A DNA stretch of 39,947 nucleotides, taken from positions 1-39,947 of the forward strand of contig CAKTDV010000024.1 of NCBI GenBank assembly GCA_934546745.1. The letters are read 5' to 3'. The stretch is from an uncultured Desulfovibrio sp. (GTDB lineage Bacteria > Desulfobacterota > Desulfovibrionia > Desulfovibrionales > Desulfovibrionaceae). This document shows positions 30,345 through 38,916 of this stretch, piece by piece. Both the position numbers and the translations under genes were made by a program. The notes beneath the pieces are model-generated. The model saw only the letters and a list, made by a program, of their open reading frames with translations, searched no databases and was not told where the DNA came from. The first letter of the stretch is position 1. Every line of letters starts with the position of its first letter.

Positions 30345-31109
30345 TCAGACGCGGCGAAAATAGCCGTTTTCCCAGGCAAGGCCCAGATGGTATTGCACAA
30401 AACCATCAACGGCCCGCCCGCAGGCCCGCCTGTCCGCGGGGGGAAGCGGCGACCTGCGCCATTCCGAAGGAAATTCTTGCTGTACGCGGCGCAAAACGTC
30501 AAGAGCCGTCGCCGTCAGTTCCACGCCGTAGCGCTCCGGGACGATGCCCGCGGCGGCGCGTTCCCCGCGGCAGGAGCGGCAGCGCAGGCGGCCTTCGTCC
30601 ACCACAAGAAGGCAGCCCTCCCCGGCGGGACCCCCGCAGACGGCGCAGCGCTCCATGTCCGGCGCAAGGCCCAGCACGCCCGCAAGACGCCAGCGGAAAA
30701 AGAGCGGCGACAGCGCGGGCAGTTCGGGGGCGCTGTCGGCCGTGCGGCTGAAGTCCGTCAGGAGCGCGTAGGCCTCCTCCGCGTTTTCTTCCGGAACGCC
30801 CAGCGCCTCCACAAAGCGCAGGCAGTTGGCGGCGACGCCCATGCGTTGCCAGTTTTGCCGCAGGTGTTGCGGGCCATGCAGCAGCGCGGCTTCCTCCAGC
30901 GTGAGGAAGCGTCCGTTCCGCGAGGTCCTGACGCGGCAGTTCAGTTCGTTCAGCACGTCAAGACAGCCGCAGAAACGGCGGCGGCTGCGGCTGCCGCCAA
31001 AGGCGAAGACCGTCAGCAGCCCCCGGCGGCGGCAGAGCAGGCGAACCCAGAGATCCGCCTCGCGAAAGGCCCCCAGCCGGACAACCAGCGCCTGTTCCGT
31101 CCATTCCAT
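30345..31109 (-). CDS. recO: DNA repair protein RecO
   Basis: RecO helps RecR load RecA on SSB-coated gaps. The 254-residue protein has the N-terminal OB fold (ALVVRLGAFREADLWVRLL, RGLLTVFAFGGSRSRRRF) and a helical C-terminal half carrying a four-cysteine zinc site, CAVCGG near 160 and CRSCRG near 185. Its position upstream of glyQS is typical for Desulfovibrio-type genomes. It starts five bases after the stop of the membrane protein gene. Confidence 0.92.
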   Translation of the reverse strand: MEWTEQALVVRLGAFREADLWVRLLCRRRGLLTVFAFGGSRSRRRFCGCLDVLNELNCRVRTSRNGRFLTLEEAALLHGPQHLRQNWQRMGVAANCLRFVEALGVPEENAEEAYALLTDFSRTADSAPELPALSPLFFRWRLAGVLGLAPDMERCAVCGGPAGEGCLLVVDEGRLRCRSCRGERAAAGIVPERYGVELTATALDVLRRVQQEFPSEWRRSPLPPADRRACGRAVDGFVQYHLGLAWENGYFRRV

Positions 31110-31114
31110 GCGTC

Positions 31115-31831
31115 TTACTGTGGCAGAGGTTTCTGTGGTCGGGAGGATGGCGCAGCGTCCCCCTCCTCATCGGCATAGTCGCGCCCGAGCCAGCGCAGGA
31201 GAACCCAGCGGAGCCAGGTAACGGTGGCGTCGTCATCGGCAAAGGCGGCGGCAAGGGCGCTGCCGTCGTGAAAGACGAGTTCCAGCCTTCGGGCACGCAG
31301 CGGATGCCCCCGGTGGACGGAAACAACATCGCGGACAGCGGCGCGGGCAATGCGCCGCACGTTCCAGAAGAGCAGGCGGCGCCGGCAGACGGCGAGCCCT
31401 TCCGCCTCAAACAGCAGGGCGTCGCGGCGCAGCAGGCCGTGGAGGACGAAGGCCAGAAGGAAGACGATGCCGATCAGGAGCAGGAGCGTCAGCGTACCGC
31501 CTGTCATGCCGCCGGGCAGGAGAACATCCTTCCCGGCGAAAAAATCCAGCCAGAAGACACAGGCTGTCAGCAGGCAGAGAAAGCCCAGGGCAATGCGGGC
31601 GGGCAGGCGGCTGCGGTCGCACTCCAGAAGGCAGGGGAGCGGAAGCGCCGGTTCCAGGCGCATGGCGCGGCAGGCGTCCAGAAAGTGGGGTTCGCCGTTT
31701 TCCCGCAGGCGCATGCCGTGGGAATGGAGAAATGGCTTCTGGCCGCGCAGAAAGCGGACAAAGAGCAGCATGCGGTATCTGGCCCGCTGTTGCTCCCCGG
31801 CAAGGCGTGGGGAGGGAGGGCGCGCGTTCAT
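31115..31831 (-). CDS. Membrane protein of unknown function
   Basis: I do not recognise this 238-residue protein. An Arg-rich N-terminal region (FLRGQKPFLHSHGMRLREN) precedes two hydrophobic spans (IALGFLCLLTACVFWLDFFAG at about 80-100 and LTLLLLIGIVFLLAFVLHGLL at about 113-133). The C-terminal cytoplasmic half has alternating strands (ALLFEAEGLAVCRRRLLFWN, RARRLELVFHDGSALAAAFA), reminiscent of a PH-like/YdbT-type module. It overlaps cysC by ATGA and precedes recO by five bases, so it sits in a continuous larC-cysC-X-recO-glyQS run. No regulatory feature seen. Confidence 0.65.
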   Translation of the reverse strand: MNARPPSPRLAGEQQRARYRMLLFVRFLRGQKPFLHSHGMRLRENGEPHFLDACRAMRLEPALPLPCLLECDRSRLPARIALGFLCLLTACVFWLDFFAGKDVLLPGGMTGGTLTLLLLIGIVFLLAFVLHGLLRRDALLFEAEGLAVCRRRLLFWNVRRIARAAVRDVVSVHRGHPLRARRLELVFHDGSALAAAFADDDATVTWLRWVLLRWLGRDYADEEGDAAPSSRPQKPLPQ

Positions 31832-32451
31832 GGGCGGTGGGGGACGTCCGTTGGTGGATGCAGCAGCCCCCGTTGCTCAAGGTACGCCAGCACGGCGGCC
31901 ACGCAGTGTTCCGGCGGGAAGCGGGCGGTATCCAGCTCCACGTCGGGATGCAGCGGGGCCTCATAGGGGGAGTCAATGCCCGTAAAACGGTGTATTTCCC
32001 CGCGTCTGGCCCGGCGGTAGAGACCCTTGGGATCGCGCTGTTCGACCAGTTCCAGCGGCGCGTTGACATAGATTTCCACGAAGCTGTCCGGCGCGAAGAG
32101 CGAGCGGGCCAGCTCCCGTTCCGATCGGAAGGGCGAAATGAACGCCGTAAGCACGATGAGGCCCGCGTCGGTCATGAGACGGGCCGTTTCCGCCACGCGC
32201 CGGATGTTTTCCGCGCGATCGGCGTCGGAAAAGCCCAGATCGCGGCACAGGCGGCGGCGCATGTTGTCGCCGTCCAGGACAAACGTATGGTGGCCGCGCC
32301 GGTACAGGGCCGCGTCCACCAGGGTGGAAAGCGTGGATTTTCCCGCGCCGGAAAGGCCGGTGAACCAGAGGACGCACGGGCGCTGCGCCTTGAGGGCGGC
32401 GCGTTGTTCGGGGCGCACAAGCGCCGCATACGGCGTGATGTTGGCGGTCAT
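31828..32451 (-). CDS. cysC: Adenylyl-sulfate kinase
   Basis: CysC phosphorylates APS with ATP to give PAPS. The 207-residue protein has Walker A in LWFTGLSGAGKSTLSTLVD (near 28-46), DGDNMRRRLCRDLGFSDADR, AENIRRVAETARLM, FISPFRSERELAR, FVEIYVNAPLELVEQRDPKGLYRRAR and TGIDSPYEAPLHPDVEL, a complete APS-kinase set. The ATG at 32451 (MTANITPY) is chosen. A frame extension to 32487 lies in larC. Sulfate reducers use APS directly for respiration, so PAPS here points to sulfation or assimilation rather than energy metabolism. Confidence 0.93.
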   Translation of the reverse strand: MTANITPYAALVRPEQRAALKAQRPCVLWFTGLSGAGKSTLSTLVDAALYRRGHHTFVLDGDNMRRRLCRDLGFSDADRAENIRRVAETARLMTDAGLIVLTAFISPFRSERELARSLFAPDSFVEIYVNAPLELVEQRDPKGLYRRARRGEIHRFTGIDSPYEAPLHPDVELDTARFPPEHCVAAVLAYLEQRGLLHPPTDVPHRP

Positions 32452-32458
32452 GGCCGGA

Positions 32459-33286
32459 CTATTCCCCGCCGCGATCGGCGTCGCCAAGAGCCCAGATCGC
32501 GCCGTTGGGGGCGTCGGGAAAGATTTTTGTGCCGTAGCTGATGGCCGTGGCGCGCACGGTCATGGAGGGCCACGGGCCGAAACCGGCATCAAGGGCCCTG
32601 AGCAGGGCTATGGCGGTGGGGGTGACGGTTTCCCCCTCTCCGGGAAAGGGACAGACCGGCATGTTCTCCAGTAGGCGCAGGACGGCGGGAGCGGGGATGG
32701 CCACCCGCCCGTGGGCGCAGCGGGCGGCGCCGTCGGCCAGCGGCAGCGGGCCGCAGATGAGGCGCGGCGCGTCCAGCTCCACAAACAGGCGGCAGACAAG
32801 GCAGATGTCCAGAATGCTGTCCAGCGCGCCCACTTCGTGAAAGGCGACGGTTTCCGGCGTCAGCCCGTGCACGGCGGCTTCCGCTTCGGCCAGAATGCGG
32901 AAGGCGCGGGAGGCGCGTTCCTTTGCCCTGTCCGGCATGCGCGAATGGGCGATGATGGGCAGAATGTCCGCCAGCGTGCGGTGGGCGTGTTCGCGCGGCA
33001 GATCGATACGGCAGCCCACGCCCGCGATGGCGTTGACGGATCGGGGTTCCAGCGTCAGGCTGTTCTGGAGTTCCGGCAGCCCCAGTTCCTCCGTCAGGGC
33101 GGCGAGGCGCGCGGTGTCCAGACGGGCCAGCGCGGCCAGCCCGGCCAGCATGATGTCCCCGGAAAGACCGGAGGCGGGACGCACCGTAACGATGCGCGTC
33201 GCGGCCTCGCTGTCGTGCCCGTTATGGCTGTGTCCGGTATGGTTGTGGCCATTATGGCTGTGATCAGTATGGCGGTGGGAGGTCAT
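32459..33286 (-). CDS. larC: LarC1-type nickel-insertion protein with His-rich N-terminus
   Basis: LarC inserts nickel into the pyridinium-dithiocarboxylate cofactor of lactate racemase-type enzymes. This 275-residue protein matches the LarC1 part: GLSGDIMLAGLAAL near 44-57, VGCRIDLPREHAHRTLADIL, FHEVGALDSILDICLV, CGPLPLADG, VAIPAPAVLRLLENMPV, and TPTAIALLRAL. It ends after FPDAPNGAIWALGD where full-length LarC (about 400) continues into LarC2, which is absent here. The N-terminus has HSHNGHNHTGHSHNGHD, a likely Ni/Zn-binding tail, encoded by a short DNA repeat. ATG at 33286 follows AAGGATC. The cysC start is seven bases downstream. Confidence 0.8.
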   Translation of the reverse strand: MTSHRHTDHSHNGHNHTGHSHNGHDSEAATRIVTVRPASGLSGDIMLAGLAALARLDTARLAALTEELGLPELQNSLTLEPRSVNAIAGVGCRIDLPREHAHRTLADILPIIAHSRMPDRAKERASRAFRILAEAEAAVHGLTPETVAFHEVGALDSILDICLVCRLFVELDAPRLICGPLPLADGAARCAHGRVAIPAPAVLRLLENMPVCPFPGEGETVTPTAIALLRALDAGFGPWPSMTVRATAISYGTKIFPDAPNGAIWALGDADRGGE

Positions 33287-33586
33287 GGGGGATCCTTGCA
33301 AAGCGGGGGGACGGCGCGGCGCGTTTTCAAAGGCCGTGTCCTTTGCGGTGGAGCGACCATGACAGACACGGCCGTATTTTTCAAGGCCGCATTTTTCAGG
33401 AAATACGGCGGAAACGCGCCCGCGCGCGCCGTTCTAGGGAGAGGGACGGGCAAATACAGCCGGGGAAAGTTGCGTGAAGGCTTGCAACGCGGGCGGAAGG
33501 GGGCTATGCTGCGGCGATACATATACAGTCCGCCGCCCTGTGCGGCGTCTGTATCTTTCCATACATCAGTCTCAAGGAGAACTGCC
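33287..33586. other. Divergent region between larC and fdhA
   Basis: A 300-bp gap with the fdhA promoter candidate and an inverted repeat, GGCCGTGTC (33332-33340) with GACACGGCC (33365-33373), followed on the plus strand by GTATTTTT. That hairpin lies in the larC 5' leader on the minus strand or could be a plus-strand terminator. Nickel or molybdate riboswitch motifs were looked for by eye and not recognised. Confidence 0.4.
33482..33510 (+). promoter_or_regulatory. Putative promoter of the formate dehydrogenase operon
   Basis: TTGCAA (33482-33487), 17-bp spacer, TATGCT (33505-33510), about 76 bp before the fdhA start. Moderate consensus match. Spacing is ideal. Confidence 0.4.
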
Positions 33587-36500
33587 ATGAACTGTACGCG
33601 GCGGAGTTTCCTGAAACTGGCCGGGGCGGGGGTGCTGACCCTCAGCCTTGGGCAGCTGGGAATCAATCTTGACGATGCCATGGCCTATGCCGGCAAGCTG
33701 AAGATCGAGGGCGCCAAGGAAGTGGTGACGATCTGTCCGTTCTGCTCGGTATGCTGTCAGGTCATCGCCTACGTGCGCGACGGCAAGCTCGTTTCCACCG
33801 AGGGCGATCCCGATCATCCGGTCAACGAGGGGGCGCTGTGCGCCAAGGGCGCGGCCCTCTTTACCATGTACACCAGCGAACACCGTCTGACAAAACCCCT
33901 GTACCGCGCGCCCTACAGCGACACATGGGAGGAAAAGGACTGGGACTGGACGCTGAACCAGATCGCGCGGCGCGTCAAGGACGCCCGCGACAAGGACATG
34001 ATTCTGAAGAACGGGGCCGGTCAGACCGTCAACCGCCTCGAAAGCATCTTCATGATGGGCACCTCCCATGCCTCCAATGAGGAATGCGCCGTCATCCACC
34101 AAGCCATGAGAAGCCTGGGTGTCGTCCATATGGACCACCAGGCGCGGGTCTGACACAGCCCCACTGTTGCGGCTCTGGCAGAGTCGTTCGGACGCGGTGC
34201 GATGACAAACCACTGGATCGACATCAAGAATGCCGATGCGGTGCTTATTATGGGCAGCAATGCTGCGGAACATCACCCCGTGGGCTTCAAGTGGGTCATG
34301 CGGGCAAAAGACAACGGCGCGGTCGTCATGCATGTGGACCCGAAGTTCTCGCGGACTTCGGCCCGCTGCGATTTCCATGTGCCCTTGCGGTCGGGCACGG
34401 ATATCGCCTTTCTTGGCGGCATGATCAATTACGTTCTTGAAAGCGGGAGCTATTTCAGGGACTATGTGGTCAACTATACCAACGCCTCCTTTGTGGTTGG
34501 CGAAAAGTTTGGCTTTGACAACGGCCTGTTCAGCGGGTACGACGCGGCCACGCGCAGCTATGATCAGACGGCGTGGGCCTTTGAGACCGACGAACAGGGC
34601 GCGCCGGTGCGCGACTTCTCGCTGACGCACGAGCGGTGCGTCTTCAATCTGCTGAAAAAACACTATTCCCGCTACACGTTGGAGAACGTCTCGGCGACCA
34701 CGGGCGTTTCGCGGGAGGATCTGCTGAAGGTGTATTCCGCCTTCTGCGCCACAGGCAAGCCGGACAAGGCGGGCACCATCCTGTATGCCCTGGGCTGGAC
34801 ACAGCACACCGTGGGCGTGCAGAACATCCGCGCGTCGGCCATCCTCCAGCTTCTGCTGGGCAACATCGGCGTGGCGGGCGGCGGCATCAACGCCCTGCGC
34901 GGCGAACCCAACGTGCAGGGTTCCACCGACCATGCGCTGCTCTACCATACGCTGCCGGGCTACATCGCCCTGCCGCTGGCCCAGTGGCAGACGCTGGCCG
35001 AGTTCAACAAGGCCAACACCCCCGTGACGGCGATCAGGAACAGCGCCAACTGGTGGGGCAACCGGCCCAAGTACTTCGCAAGCCTGCTCAAGGGGTGGTT
35101 CGGCGACGCGGCCACGCCTGAGAACGACTTCTGCTACGGGCTGCTGCCCAAGGGCGAGAAGGGCGAAGACTACTCCTATATGTATGTCATGGACAAGATG
35201 CTGCACGGCGGGATGAAGGGCGGCTTCGTCTTTGGCGTGAACCCCATGAACAGCTTCCCCAACACCAACAAGATGCGCGCCGCCCTTGACAATCTTGATT
35301 GGCTGGTCTGCGCGGAACTGCACAATTCCGAGACCTCCGACAACTGGCGGCGGCCCGGGGCGGATCCCAGGACGAAGAAGACGGAAGTCTTCCTGCTGCC
35401 TTCGGCGCACCGCGTGGAAAAGGAAGGGACCATCAGCAACAGCGGCCGCTGGCTGCAATGGTTTGACAAGGCCGTGGAACCCGGCGGCGAGGCCCGCAAC
35501 TTCGCGGACATCTTCGTGCCGCTCATCAACAGACTGCGGGAGATGTACGCCGCCGAAGGCGGGGTGCTTCCCGAGGCGCTGCTCAACCAGAACTGGCCCG
35601 CCAAATACGACGCCGAGGAATGGGCGCGCCGTATCAACGGCTTCTTCTGGGCCGACACCACGGTGGGCGGCAAGACCTACAAACGCGGCCAGCTGGTGCC
35701 CGCCTTTGGCAACCTGAAGACGGACGGCACGACATCGTCGCTCAACTGGCTCTACTGCGGCAGCTATACGGAAGAGGAGGGCAACAAGTCCAAGAAGCGC
35801 GATCCCAGCCAGACGCCCATGCAGGCGGCCATCGGCCTGTATCCCAACTGGTCGTGGTGCTGGCCTGTGAACAGACGCATCCTGTACAACCGCGCCTCTG
35901 TGGATCTCAACGGCAAGCCCTTCAACCCCGCCAAGGCCGTCATCGAGTGGGACGGCTCCAAGTGGGTGGGCGACGTGCCCGACGGGCCGTGGGCGCCGCA
36001 GGCCGATACCGAAAAGGGCAAGCTGGCCTTCATCATGACGGCCAACGGCTACGCGCAGCTCTACGGGCCGGGCCTCAAGGACGGCCCCTTCCCCGAGCAC
36101 TACGAGCCCGCGGAACCGCCGGTGGAGCGCCATCCCTTCTCCGGCCAGCTGCGCAGCCCTGTCTACAAGTTCCATACCTCGGAACTGGACAGGTTCGCCC
36201 GCGCGGCCGACCCGGACTATCCCATCGTGCTGACGACCTACAGCATGACGGAACACTGGTGCGGCGGCGGTGAAACGCGCAATGTGCCCAACCTGCTGGA
36301 AGCCGAACCCCAGCTCTATATCGAGATGAGCCGGGAGCTGGCCCAGGAAAAGGGTATCAAGAACGGCGACGGCGTGATTGTCGAAAGCCCGCGCGGGCGC
36401 GTGGAGGCCATCGCCATGGTGACCATCCGTCTGCGTCCCTTCACGGTCATGGGCAAGACCGTCCATCTGGTCGGCATGCCCTTTGCCTACGGCTGGACGA

Positions 36501-36628
36501 CGCCCAACTGCGGCGACTCCACCAACCGTCTGACCGTGACGGCCTACGATCCCAATACGACCATTCCTGAAGCCAAGGCCTGCTGCGTGAACATTCGCAA
36601 GGCCGACAAGCTGACAGAAATCCTCTAG
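33587..36628 (+). CDS. fdhA: Formate dehydrogenase alpha subunit, selenocysteine-containing, Tat-exported
   Basis: This is the catalytic subunit of a periplasmic Mo/W-bis-MGD formate dehydrogenase of 1013 residues. The N-terminus MNCTRRSFLKLAGAGVLTLS is a twin-arginine signal. C50-x2-C53-x3-C57 and C85 bind the first [4Fe-4S] cluster. Codon 189 is an in-frame TGA (34151-34153) in ARV-U-HSPTVAALAESFG, the conserved Sec position that ligates the metal, and the following His is conserved too. Downstream landmarks include MTNHWIDIKNADAV, AGTILYALGWTQHTVG and PNCGDST. A SECIS-like stem-loop follows the TGA. The ATG has AAGGAGAACTGCC upstream. The operon continues fdhB-fdhE-cytochrome. Treating the TGA as a stop would split the gene wrongly. 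Confidence 0.96.
34149..34182 (+). promoter_or_regulatory. SECIS element for Sec codon 189 of fdhA
   Basis: The ten bases from the TGA (TGACACAGCC, 34151-34160) pair with GGCTCTGGCA (34171-34180) at eight positions, and two further base pairs extend the stem. The ten-base apical loop CCACTGTTGC can close to a smaller one. Position immediately 3' of UGA and size fit bacterial SelB-binding hairpins. Confidence 0.7.
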
Positions 36629-36636
36629 TCCAGGCG

Positions 36637-36666
36637 CGGGGCGCGTCCCTTTGCGGACGCGCCCCG
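36637..36666 (+). terminator. GC hairpin between fdhA and fdhB
   Basis: A perfect 12-bp stem, CGGGGCGCGTCC with GGACGCGCCCCG around a six-base loop, lies nine bases after the fdhA stop. It has no T-run, so it is more likely an mRNA stabiliser or a partial attenuator within the operon than a full terminator. Confidence 0.45.
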
Positions 36667-36682
36667 TCAGGGAGCAAGCAAA

Positions 36683-37348
36683 ATGCCGAAATCATTTTTG
36701 ATCGACACCACGCGGTGCACGGCATGTCGCGGATGTCAGGTTGCCTGCAAGGAGTGGCACGATCATCCCGCCAATGTCACGAAGCAACGCGGTACGCATC
36801 AGAACCCGCCGGATCTCAACCCCTATAATTTCAAGATCGTCCGCTTTCGGGAGCATCTGAACGCGGAAGGCAAGGTTGTCTGGAACTTTTTCCCCGAGCA
36901 GTGCCGCCACTGCCTGTCGCCCGTCTGCGTGGACGTGGCGGACAGGGCCGCGCCCGGCGCGATGGTGCAGGATCGCGCCACCGGGGCCGTGCTTTTCACG
37001 GAAAAGGCTGCCGGGGTCAGCCCGGAGGCCGCCCAGGCCGTCATTGACGCCTGTCCCTACAACATTCCGCGCTATGACGGGGCCGCCAAACGCCTCACCA
37101 AGTGCGACATGTGCGTGGATCGTGTCAGCAACGGCATGGTTCCCATGTGCGTGAAGACCTGTCCCACGGGGGCCATGTTCTTTGGCGAACGGGCCGAAGT
37201 GCTGGAAACGGCGCGCACGCGCCTTGAAAGCGTCAAGGCCGCGTTTCCCAAGGCGCGCCTGATTGACGCCGGGGACGTGAACGTCATCTACCTGCTGGCC
37301 GAGGAGCCTGAGCACTACCACGAGTTCGCCGCCTTCGCGCAGCGATAG
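36683..37348 (+). CDS. fdhB: Formate dehydrogenase beta (iron-sulfur) subunit
   Basis: The 221-residue electron-transfer subunit carries Cys motifs for several [4Fe-4S] clusters: CTACRGCQVAC (12-22), CRHCLSPVC (about 75-83), ACPYNIPRYD, and CDMCVDRVSNGMVPMCVKTCP (in parts). It lacks the C-terminal membrane anchor seen in membrane-bound FdnH-type subunits, so the enzyme is a soluble periplasmic FdhAB that passes electrons to cytochrome c3. It has no signal peptide and would be co-exported with FdhA. GGGAG lies nine bases before ATG. Confidence 0.95.
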   Translation: MPKSFLIDTTRCTACRGCQVACKEWHDHPANVTKQRGTHQNPPDLNPYNFKIVRFREHLNAEGKVVWNFFPEQCRHCLSPVCVDVADRAAPGAMVQDRATGAVLFTEKAAGVSPEAAQAVIDACPYNIPRYDGAAKRLTKCDMCVDRVSNGMVPMCVKTCPTGAMFFGERAEVLETARTRLESVKAAFPKARLIDAGDVNVIYLLAEEPEHYHEFAAFAQR

Positions 37349-37395
37349 GCGCATGCGGCGCGGCGGCTTCGGCCGCCGTTGCCAAGGGAGCATTC

Positions 37396-38337
37396 ATGGG
37401 CGAATCCTGTCTTACAGTCCCGGAAACCCTGGCGGATATCGCCGCCCGGCGGCCCGCCCTCAGGCCTGTTCTGGAGACCTTCCGGCCTTTGCTGGAAACG
37501 CGCGCGGCCCTGACGGCCGACGTGAAAGAGGCGGTTGCCGCCGCGGTGACCCTGCCGCCCTTCAGTGCGGAACGCGCCGCGCAGGGGGCCCCCCTCATGG
37601 CGGGCCTGTCCACGCGGGGGCTGGGCGATCCGCTGCGGACGGCGGCGCGGCCGCTGTTGCCGTTGCTGTATGCCTTTGAGCCTCCGGCCCGGCACAGGGA
37701 CGCGCTGGAAGCCCTCTTTCTGAAGGAGGGGGGCACGGCGCCGGAACAGCTTCTGGAGGCCCTGGTTTCCGGCAACGGGCCGGATTTCCAGCGGCTGGCG
37801 GCGGAAGCCGCCGTACCGCCGGAAGTGCTGGCTTTTGTGCTGGAGTTCGTTGCCGCCCCTGTCATGCGGGCGCTGGCGTTGCGGGCGCAACCCGCCGACG
37901 GGGGCGAGGCCCCCTGGAACGGCGCCGCCGTCTGGACGCAGGGCTATTGCCCCGTGTGCGGATCCCCGCCCGTTATCGCGACGCTCGACAAGCGCGTTTT
38001 TGATGAGAAAAACGCCTTTCTGGCGGGCGGTGGCGGCAGGAAGCGCCTGCATTGCGGCCTGTGTGCCACAAGCTGGACGTTTCGCCGCGCCACCTGCCCC
38101 TCATGTGGCAGGCAGGGGAACGAGGTGATGGAAATCCTGCGCGAAAGCGGGGACGCCAGCGGCGAGCGCCTTGACTGGTGTGTGCACTGCAAGACCTACT
38201 GCCCCACCGTGGATCTGCGGGAACGGGAATCCGTGCCCGACATGGACGCCGCGGCCCTTGGCATGCTGCATCTCGATATGGTCGCGTCCCGCAGGGGACT
38301 GCGACCGCTCAGGCCGTCATTCTGGAATATGTTCTAG
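37396..38337 (+). CDS. fdhE: Formate dehydrogenase accessory protein FdhE
   Basis: FdhE is a cytoplasmic maturation factor that binds the apo-catalytic subunit before export. The 313-residue protein has a helical N-terminal half and a C-terminal rubredoxin-like part with paired CxxC motifs: CPVCGSPPVIA (near 195), CGLCATSW (near 217), CPSCG (near 235) and CVHCKTYC (near 256), and the terminal SRRGLRPLRPSFWNMF typical of the family. The start follows GGGAGCATTC. It lies between fdhB and the cytochrome gene, as in Desulfovibrio FdhABC3 operons. Confidence 0.92.
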   Translation: MGESCLTVPETLADIAARRPALRPVLETFRPLLETRAALTADVKEAVAAAVTLPPFSAERAAQGAPLMAGLSTRGLGDPLRTAARPLLPLLYAFEPPARHRDALEALFLKEGGTAPEQLLEALVSGNGPDFQRLAAEAAVPPEVLAFVLEFVAAPVMRALALRAQPADGGEAPWNGAAVWTQGYCPVCGSPPVIATLDKRVFDEKNAFLAGGGGRKRLHCGLCATSWTFRRATCPSCGRQGNEVMEILRESGDASGERLDWCVHCKTYCPTVDLRERESVPDMDAAALGMLHLDMVASRRGLRPLRPSFWNMF

Positions 38338-38401
38338 CACCCATGCCCGGCAAGAACGCCGTACCGCCGGAATCCGGCAGGCATTCCAAGGAGTTGTTTC
38401 C

Positions 38402-38809
38402 GTGAAATACATTGCAGCCGCAGTCATCCTTGCCTCCGCCCTGGGCGCGGGGCAGGCCTTTGCAGAGGAAGGTCCGGCGCGCAAGGGCGTCCTGAAGACG
38501 CCCATAGAATTGCGCTCCGGCGCGTCGGATCACATGCACGTCATTTTCCGCCATACGTCGCACAAGGGCGTCAAATGCGCCTTCTGTCACCATGCATCGC
38601 CGTCGGACAAGCCCTATGTGTCCTGCACGACGGAGGAATGCCATTCGCTGAAGGGCGCGCGCGAACGGGACACCATGAGCGTCTTCATGGCCTACCATTC
38701 CCGCGAGTCCGAACGTTCCTGCTATTCCTGCCACAAGGCGCGGGCGGCGGAGCATCCCGAATTTACGGGCTGCCGCCCCTGTCATAAGGAAGCCGCCGCC
38801 AGCAGGTAG
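38402..38809 (+). CDS. Tetraheme cytochrome c3 (FdhM-type) of the formate dehydrogenase
   Basis: This 135-residue periplasmic cytochrome is the likely electron acceptor or third subunit of the formate dehydrogenase. A Sec signal peptide (KYIAAAVILASALGAGQAFA) is followed by four haem-binding motifs: CAFCH, CTTEECH (the CX4CH form typical of c3), CYSCH and CRPCH, with distal His in MHVIFRHTSHKG. The start is GTG at 38402 behind AAGGAGTTGTTTCC. It is the last gene of the fdhA-fdhB-fdhE-cyt operon and is followed by a terminator. Confidence 0.93.
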   Translation: MKYIAAAVILASALGAGQAFAEEGPARKGVLKTPIELRSGASDHMHVIFRHTSHKGVKCAFCHHASPSDKPYVSCTTEECHSLKGARERDTMSVFMAYHSRESERSCYSCHKARAAEHPEFTGCRPCHKEAAASR

Positions 38810-38834
38810 CTGGCCGGAACCTCACCGCCAACAA

Positions 38835-38876
38835 AAGCCCCGTCTTCCCCCGGCAAGAGGGAAGGCGGGGCTTCTT
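38835..38876. terminator. Bidirectional terminator between the fdh operon and the repeat protein
   Basis: AAGCCCCGTCTTCCC (38835-38849) pairs with GGGAAGGCGGGGCTT (38859-38873) with one wobble. The right side is followed by T/C-rich CTTCTT and the left is preceded by AAAA-type bases, so it can serve both converging genes. Confidence 0.8.
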
Positions 38877-38916
38877 CTGGGCTGGCGGTGGCGCGCTGTT
38901 CAGGAAGCCTTCCGCC

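Noticed and set aside
27018..31178. Very long plus-strand open frame (1386 codons)
   Set aside because: It is the antisense of glyS, glyQ and recO, which have clear family motifs. High GC keeps the opposite frame open.
32711..33586. N-terminal extension of fdhA
   Set aside because: It crosses larC on the other strand. The Tat signal begins at the ATG at 33587, which has a strong ribosome-binding site.
34151..34153. In-frame TGA splitting the formate dehydrogenase gene, as a pseudogene or two genes
   Set aside because: Flanking residues are the conserved FDH active site and a SECIS-like hairpin follows, so it is selenocysteine.
33572..36466. Long minus-strand open frame (964 codons)
   Set aside because: Antisense of fdhA.
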